From positions 1-9,498 of the forward strand of contig JAITRV010000029.1 in assembly GCA_031288215.1 (NCBI GenBank): DNA of 9,498 bases, written 5' to 3'. Source of the stretch: Spirochaetaceae bacterium (GTDB lineage: Bacteria; Spirochaetota; Spirochaetia; Treponematales; Breznakiellaceae). Position 1 is the first letter of the stretch. Each line of letters opens with the position of its first letter. The position numbers and the translations under genes were made by a program. The notes beneath the pieces were generated by a model. That model had not been told where the DNA came from. It searched no databases and saw only the letters and a list, made by a program, of their open reading frames with translations. This document shows positions 6,617-9,498 of the stretch, piece by piece.

Positions 6617-6667
6617 GTTACGGACGTAACACTAAGCCCCGGGCTCAGGGCCCGGGCGGTTTCCGCC
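6617..6667 (+). terminator. Clustered GC-rich hairpins, probable end of the transport operon
   Basis: GTTAC-GGAC-GTAAC (6617-6630) begins right after the permease stop. Next, GCCC-C-GGGC (6636-6644) pairs with GCCCGGGC (6650-6657) around a 5-base loop, with one bulged C, followed by GGTTT. GGCGG-TTT-CCGCC (6655-6667) overlaps it as an alternative fold. The second hairpin is the best terminator candidate, though its U-tract is short. Confidence 0.45.
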
Positions 6668-6673
6668 GTCCCG

Positions 6674-6694
6674 GCCCTCCAATGAAGGGCTTTT
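6674..6694 (+). terminator. Short hairpin with T4 tail just before the ferredoxin-fragment start
   Basis: GCCCT (6674-6678) pairs with AGGGC (6686-6690) around a 7-base loop and is followed by TTTT. The shape is that of a weak intrinsic terminator. It also contains the GAAGGG ribosome binding site (6684-6689) of the ATG at 6695, so it could instead cover that site. Confidence 0.35.
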
Positions 6695-6928
6695 ATGGAA
6701 CTCCTCCGGTATCCGGAGGGGGAACTTTCCGACCGGGGCTTGGGGGAGGTGTCCGTGTCGGGTACGGGCTGTTTCAAAGTCTGCGACCGGGGGCCGGTCA
6801 TGGTGGTCTACCCGGAGAACCGGTGGTTTGGCCGGATCGAGCGCGAGGAGGCCATCGACGCGGTGATCGACGCGATTGAGCAGGGGGCGATGCTCCGGCT
6901 CCATCTTGCGATCCCTTCCCTCCCATAG
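6695..6928 (+). CDS. N-terminally truncated thioredoxin-like [2Fe-2S] ferredoxin
   Basis: A 77-residue product. Gly-Thr-Gly-Cys-Phe-Lys-Val-Cys-Asp-Arg-Gly-Pro (23-34), then Val-Val-Tyr-Pro-Glu-Asn (37-42) and the acidic helix Glu-Glu-Ala-Ile-Asp-Ala-Val, match the C-terminal part of thioredoxin-like [2Fe-2S] ferredoxins, as in the NuoE fold. Full-length members have about 25-30 more N-terminal residues with two further cluster cysteines. Here only the second pair (Cys26, Cys30) is present. The frame upstream has a stop at 6683-6685, and none of the three forward frames between 6617 and 6694 encodes the missing Cys segment. The gene is therefore probably a remnant that cannot bind a normal cluster. 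The ATG does have GAAGGG five bases before it, so a short product may still be made. Family call is good; functional state is inferred. Confidence 0.75.
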   Translation: MELLRYPEGELSDRGLGEVSVSGTGCFKVCDRGPVMVVYPENRWFGRIEREEAIDAVIDAIEQGAMLRLHLAIPSLP

Positions 6929-6940
6929 TATCCTGATCCA

Positions 6941-9487
6941 ATGCAGGCGTCAAAGCGGTTTACTGAGGATTGCAGGGATCACCTCCGGGCGGAAATAGCC
7001 GATGCCGGCGGCAACGAGGTTTTTGCCCGGGGGTACTGCGACGAGGAGGGGATCGTGATCGCCCTGGAAGTGGCCGCCCGGGGCAACGAGGGGGCGGTCC
7101 TTGCCCTGGACCGCCTTTGGAACGCCCCCGCCGCGGAGGGGGAAGCGGAGGAGGAGGGGCGGCTCCCGGACGTACTCATCCACAACCACCCTTCCGGCTT
7201 CCTCAGCCCCAGCGACCAGGACTTCGCCATCGCCGCCCGGGCCGCCGAAGGGGGGGTGGGCTCCTTCATCGTGGACAACGGGGTGGAACGGGTCTACGTC
7301 ATCGCCGAGCCGGTCCGGCGGCGCGCGCGGAAGGCCCTGGATGCGGAAAGCCTCTGCGCCGCCCTGGAGGAAGGGGGGGCCGTCAGCCGGCGGCTTCCCT
7401 CCTACGAGATCCGCCCTTCCCAGTTGGACCTGATGCGGCTCATCATTCGGGGCTTCAACGAGGACGTCCTGGTAGCCGCCGAGGCGGGGACCGGGGTGGG
7501 AAAGTCCTTCGCCTACCTCCTTCCCGCCCTGAGTTACGCCCTGGCCAACCAGGAACGGATCCTCATCTCCACCGCCACCATCACCCTGCAGCAGCAGCTC
7601 TTCGACAAGGACATCCCCCTGGTCATCGCGGCGTTGAACAAGAAGCTCAAGGTGGTCCTCATCAAAGGCCGGGGGAACTTCCTCTGCCGCCGCCGCCTGG
7701 CGGACGCCCTCCGGGATCAGCGCCAGGACCTCTTTGACGAAGACGAGGAGACGTTCCGGGCTATCGAGGCCTGGGCGGACACCACCACGACCGGAAGCCG
7801 GTCGGACCTTTCTTTTGTGCCCCGGGACCGGGTCTGGAGCCGGATCTGTTCCGAAGCGGACCTCTGTATGGGGATGCGCTGCCCCGAACGGGAGCGCTGC
7901 TTTGTCCTGGCCCTGAAAAAGGAAGCCGCCGATGCGAAGATCCTGGTGGTGAACCACCACCTCCTCTTTGCGGACCTCGCCGCCCGGCAGCAGGGGGCGG
8001 GATACGAAATCACCGTGGTCCTTCCCCCCTACCGGCGGGTCATCATCGACGAGGCCCACACGATAGAAGACGCGGCGACCTCCTTTTTCTCCAAAGAATT
8101 CAGCCGCCTGGGGATCTACCGCCAGACGGGGCGGCTCTACCGGCAGCGCCGGGGCCGGCAGCAGGGGCTCCTCATCAGGATTGCCGCCCTGAGTTCCCAG
8201 GAGGCCGCCCTGGAGGGCGCGGCGGCGGCAATCCAGCGGGCCCGGGACGCCGCCGACGCCCTGGACGGGGCCGCCCGGGAACTCTGCGGGGCCGAGGGGG
8301 TTTTCCGGCTCGCGCTCCCCCGGGACAAGCAGATCGCCGCGGTCCTCGTCCCCGGCCTCGTCAATCTGCGGAAGGCCCTCACCGCCCTGGTGGAGGCCCT
8401 CCGGTCCATGGCGGAGGCCGCCGGAGGGGGCGAGGGGGAGGAGGGGGAAGCCGGGGGGGCCAATTCCGCCCTGAACGCCGCGGTCTGGGAACTCCGCTCC
8501 GTCATCCGGCGGCTTGAAACGGTGATCTCCGTGTGCGGCGCCTTTATCGAGTACGCCCAGCGCCCCCAGGAGGTGATGTGGATAGAGGAACGCCGGGAAT
8601 CAGGCGGCGGGGCGGGCCCGCTTGACGGGGGAAGCTGGGCGGTCTTTACCGTTACCCCCCTGGAGGTGGCCTCCTCCCTGGGGAAAGCCCTCTTTGAGCC
8701 CAACAAGACCGTGGTGTGCCTCTCCGCCACCCTCACCACGGCGGCGCCTCCCCCCGCTTCCTTTGCGTACTGGAACCGGAGATCCGGGATATGCCTGGCG
8801 CCGGGACGGGAGGTCCTGACCGGACAGTTTCCCTCGCCCTTCCCCTATGGGCGGTCGGTGCTCCTCGCCGTTCCGGGGGACGCCCCCCTCCCCGATGAGG
8901 CCCGCTACCAGGCCTTCGTGGAACGGGCGGTCCCGGACTTGGCGGGTCTTGCCGGGGGGTCCGCCCTGGTCCTCTTTACCTCCTACGAGTCCCTGCGGAA
9001 TACCTATGCCGTGGCGGCCCCGATCCTGGCAAAACAGGGGATCCGCTGCCTCAAGCAGGGGGACGACGACCGCAGCCGCCTCCTGGCCGCCTTCCTGGCG
9101 GACGAATCCAGCGTCCTCTTCGGGACCGACTCTTTCTGGGAAGGGGTGGACGCCCCCGGAGACACCCTGCGGCTGGTGATCCTCTGCCGGCTGCCCTTCC
9201 GGACCCCCCGGGACCCGGTCTTCGAGGCCCGCCGGGAAGCCCTGGAAAAGCAGGGGGGAAACTCCTTCATGGAGCTTTCCCTCCCGGAAGCGGTGATAAA
9301 GTTCAAGCAGGGCTTTGGCCGGCTGATCCGCCGGTCCGGGGATCGGGGGGTGGTGGCGGTTCTGGACGGCCGGATCATCCGCAAACGGTACGGGGACTCC
9401 TTCATCCGTTCCCTGCCCAAAACCCGGACCAGTTTTGGGGAATACGCCGCCGTGATACGGGCCGCGGAGGACTTTTTATTCCCCTAA
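6941..9487 (+). CDS. RadC/JAB-domain fused to DinG-type Fe-S DNA helicase
   Basis: An 848-residue superfamily 2 helicase of the DinG/XPD group, predicted to unwind DNA 5' to 3' with ATP. The N-terminal domain (about 1-130) carries a JAMM metal-site motif of the RadC kind: His81-Asn-His83-Pro-Ser-Gly and Ser91-x-x-Asp94, with Glu26 a possible catalytic acid. The helicase follows with all motifs: Arg-Pro-Ser-Gln (158-161), Walker A Gly-Thr-Gly-Val-Gly-Lys-Ser (183-189), the four Fe-S cysteines Cys249, Cys309, Cys314 and Cys320 (an extra Cys303 is nearby), Asn-His-His-Leu-Leu (338-342), DEAH (370-373), Ser-Ala-Thr-Leu (595-598), Trp-Glu-Gly-Val-Asp (733-737), and Gln-Gly-Phe-Gly-Arg-Leu-Ile-Arg (790-797). 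A Gly/Glu/Ala-rich linker lies near 491-510. Many Firmicutes DinG proteins carry an exonuclease at the N-terminus; here a JAB domain takes that place. No clear ribosome binding site precedes the ATG. Confidence 0.93.
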   Translation: MQASKRFTEDCRDHLRAEIADAGGNEVFARGYCDEEGIVIALEVAARGNEGAVLALDRLWNAPAAEGEAEEEGRLPDVLIHNHPSGFLSPSDQDFAIAARAAEGGVGSFIVDNGVERVYVIAEPVRRRARKALDAESLCAALEEGGAVSRRLPSYEIRPSQLDLMRLIIRGFNEDVLVAAEAGTGVGKSFAYLLPALSYALANQERILISTATITLQQQLFDKDIPLVIAALNKKLKVVLIKGRGNFLCRRRLADALRDQRQDLFDEDEETFRAIEAWADTTTTGSRSDLSFVPRDRVWSRICSEADLCMGMRCPERERCFVLALKKEAADAKILVVNHHLLFADLAARQQGAGYEITVVLPPYRRVIIDEAHTIEDAATSFFSKEFSRLGIYRQTGRLYRQRRGRQQGLLIRIAALSSQEAALEGAAAAIQRARDAADALDGAARELCGAEGVFRLALPRDKQIAAVLVPGLVNLRKALTALVEALRSMAEAAGGGEGEEGEAGGANSALNAAVWELRSVIRRLETVISVCGAFIEYAQRPQEVMWIEERRESGGGAGPLDGGSWAVFTVTPLEVASSLGKALFEPNKTVVCLSATLTTAAPPPASFAYWNRRSGICLAPGREVLTGQFPSPFPYGRSVLLAVPGDAPLPDEARYQAFVERAVPDLAGLAGGSALVLFTSYESLRNTYAVAAPILAKQGIRCLKQGDDDRSRLLAAFLADESSVLFGTDSFWEGVDAPGDTLRLVILCRLPFRTPRDPVFEARREALEKQGGNSFMELSLPEAVIKFKQGFGRLIRRSGDRGVVAVLDGRIIRKRYGDSFIRSLPKTRTSFGEYAAVIRAAEDFLFP
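8426..8459 (+). other. Potential G-quadruplex-forming tract inside the helicase gene
   Basis: Four runs of G lie on the coding strand at 8426-8430, 8434-8438, 8443-8447 and 8453-8459, with loops of 3, 4 and 5 bases. This satisfies the usual four-run quadruplex pattern. It encodes the Gly/Glu-rich linker of the helicase, so it may be just a by-product of high-GC codon use. Confidence 0.5.
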
Positions 9488-9498
9488 GCCCGGCTCGG

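Noticed and set aside
6950..8059. 369-codon minus-strand open frame opposite the helicase gene
   Set aside because: The plus strand encodes intact JAB and helicase motifs through the whole stretch; the antisense peptide is Gly/Pro/Asp-rich with no family resemblance.

Overview
The window looks like part of a spirochaete chromosome, probably a Treponema related to gut or termite species. This is an inference from protein style: a substrate-binding protein whose leader ends in Leu-Phe-Ala-Gly-Gly-Gly, a sugar-transport operon without its own ATPase, and a CxxxC ferredoxin fragment of a type I associate with spirochaetes and clostridia. No rRNA or tRNA gene, CRISPR array, transposase or integrase is visible.

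Layout. At the left edge the first 27 codons of an unidentified minus-strand gene run off the window. A 260-base spacer follows, holding a striking 10-bp-periodic inverted repeat. Then comes an AraC-family regulator with a good sigma-70 promoter placed so close to the start codon that its mRNA may be leaderless. A second spacer (1280-1538) has a TATAAT promoter and several hairpins. It leads into a plus-strand catabolic and transport operon: a ThuA-like protein, a Gfo/Idh/MocA dehydrogenase (ThuB-like), an extracellular sugar-binding protein and two ABC permeases. This set resembles the rhizobial trehalose/sucrose thu cluster. The natural reading is uptake of a di- or oligosaccharide or other glycoside, followed by oxidation to a keto-sugar, controlled by the AraC protein. 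The ATPase and any glycoside-cleaving enzyme are not in the window. The binding-protein gene is broken by a frameshift that an exact 5-bp tandem duplication (ATGCG ATGCG) fully explains.

Right part. At about 6617 the sequence changes: GC content rises sharply, three GC-rich hairpins are packed into about 75 bases, and only the C-terminal two thirds of a thioredoxin-like [2Fe-2S] ferredoxin follows, lacking its first cysteine pair. In the same reading frame, after one TAG codon and 12 bases, comes an intact 848-residue protein that fuses a RadC/JAB-type metalloprotease-like domain to a complete DinG/XPD-type iron-sulphur DNA helicase. This fusion is the most unusual gene present. The 6617-6695 zone looks like a rearrangement scar between a lower-GC sugar-use module and an older high-GC region.
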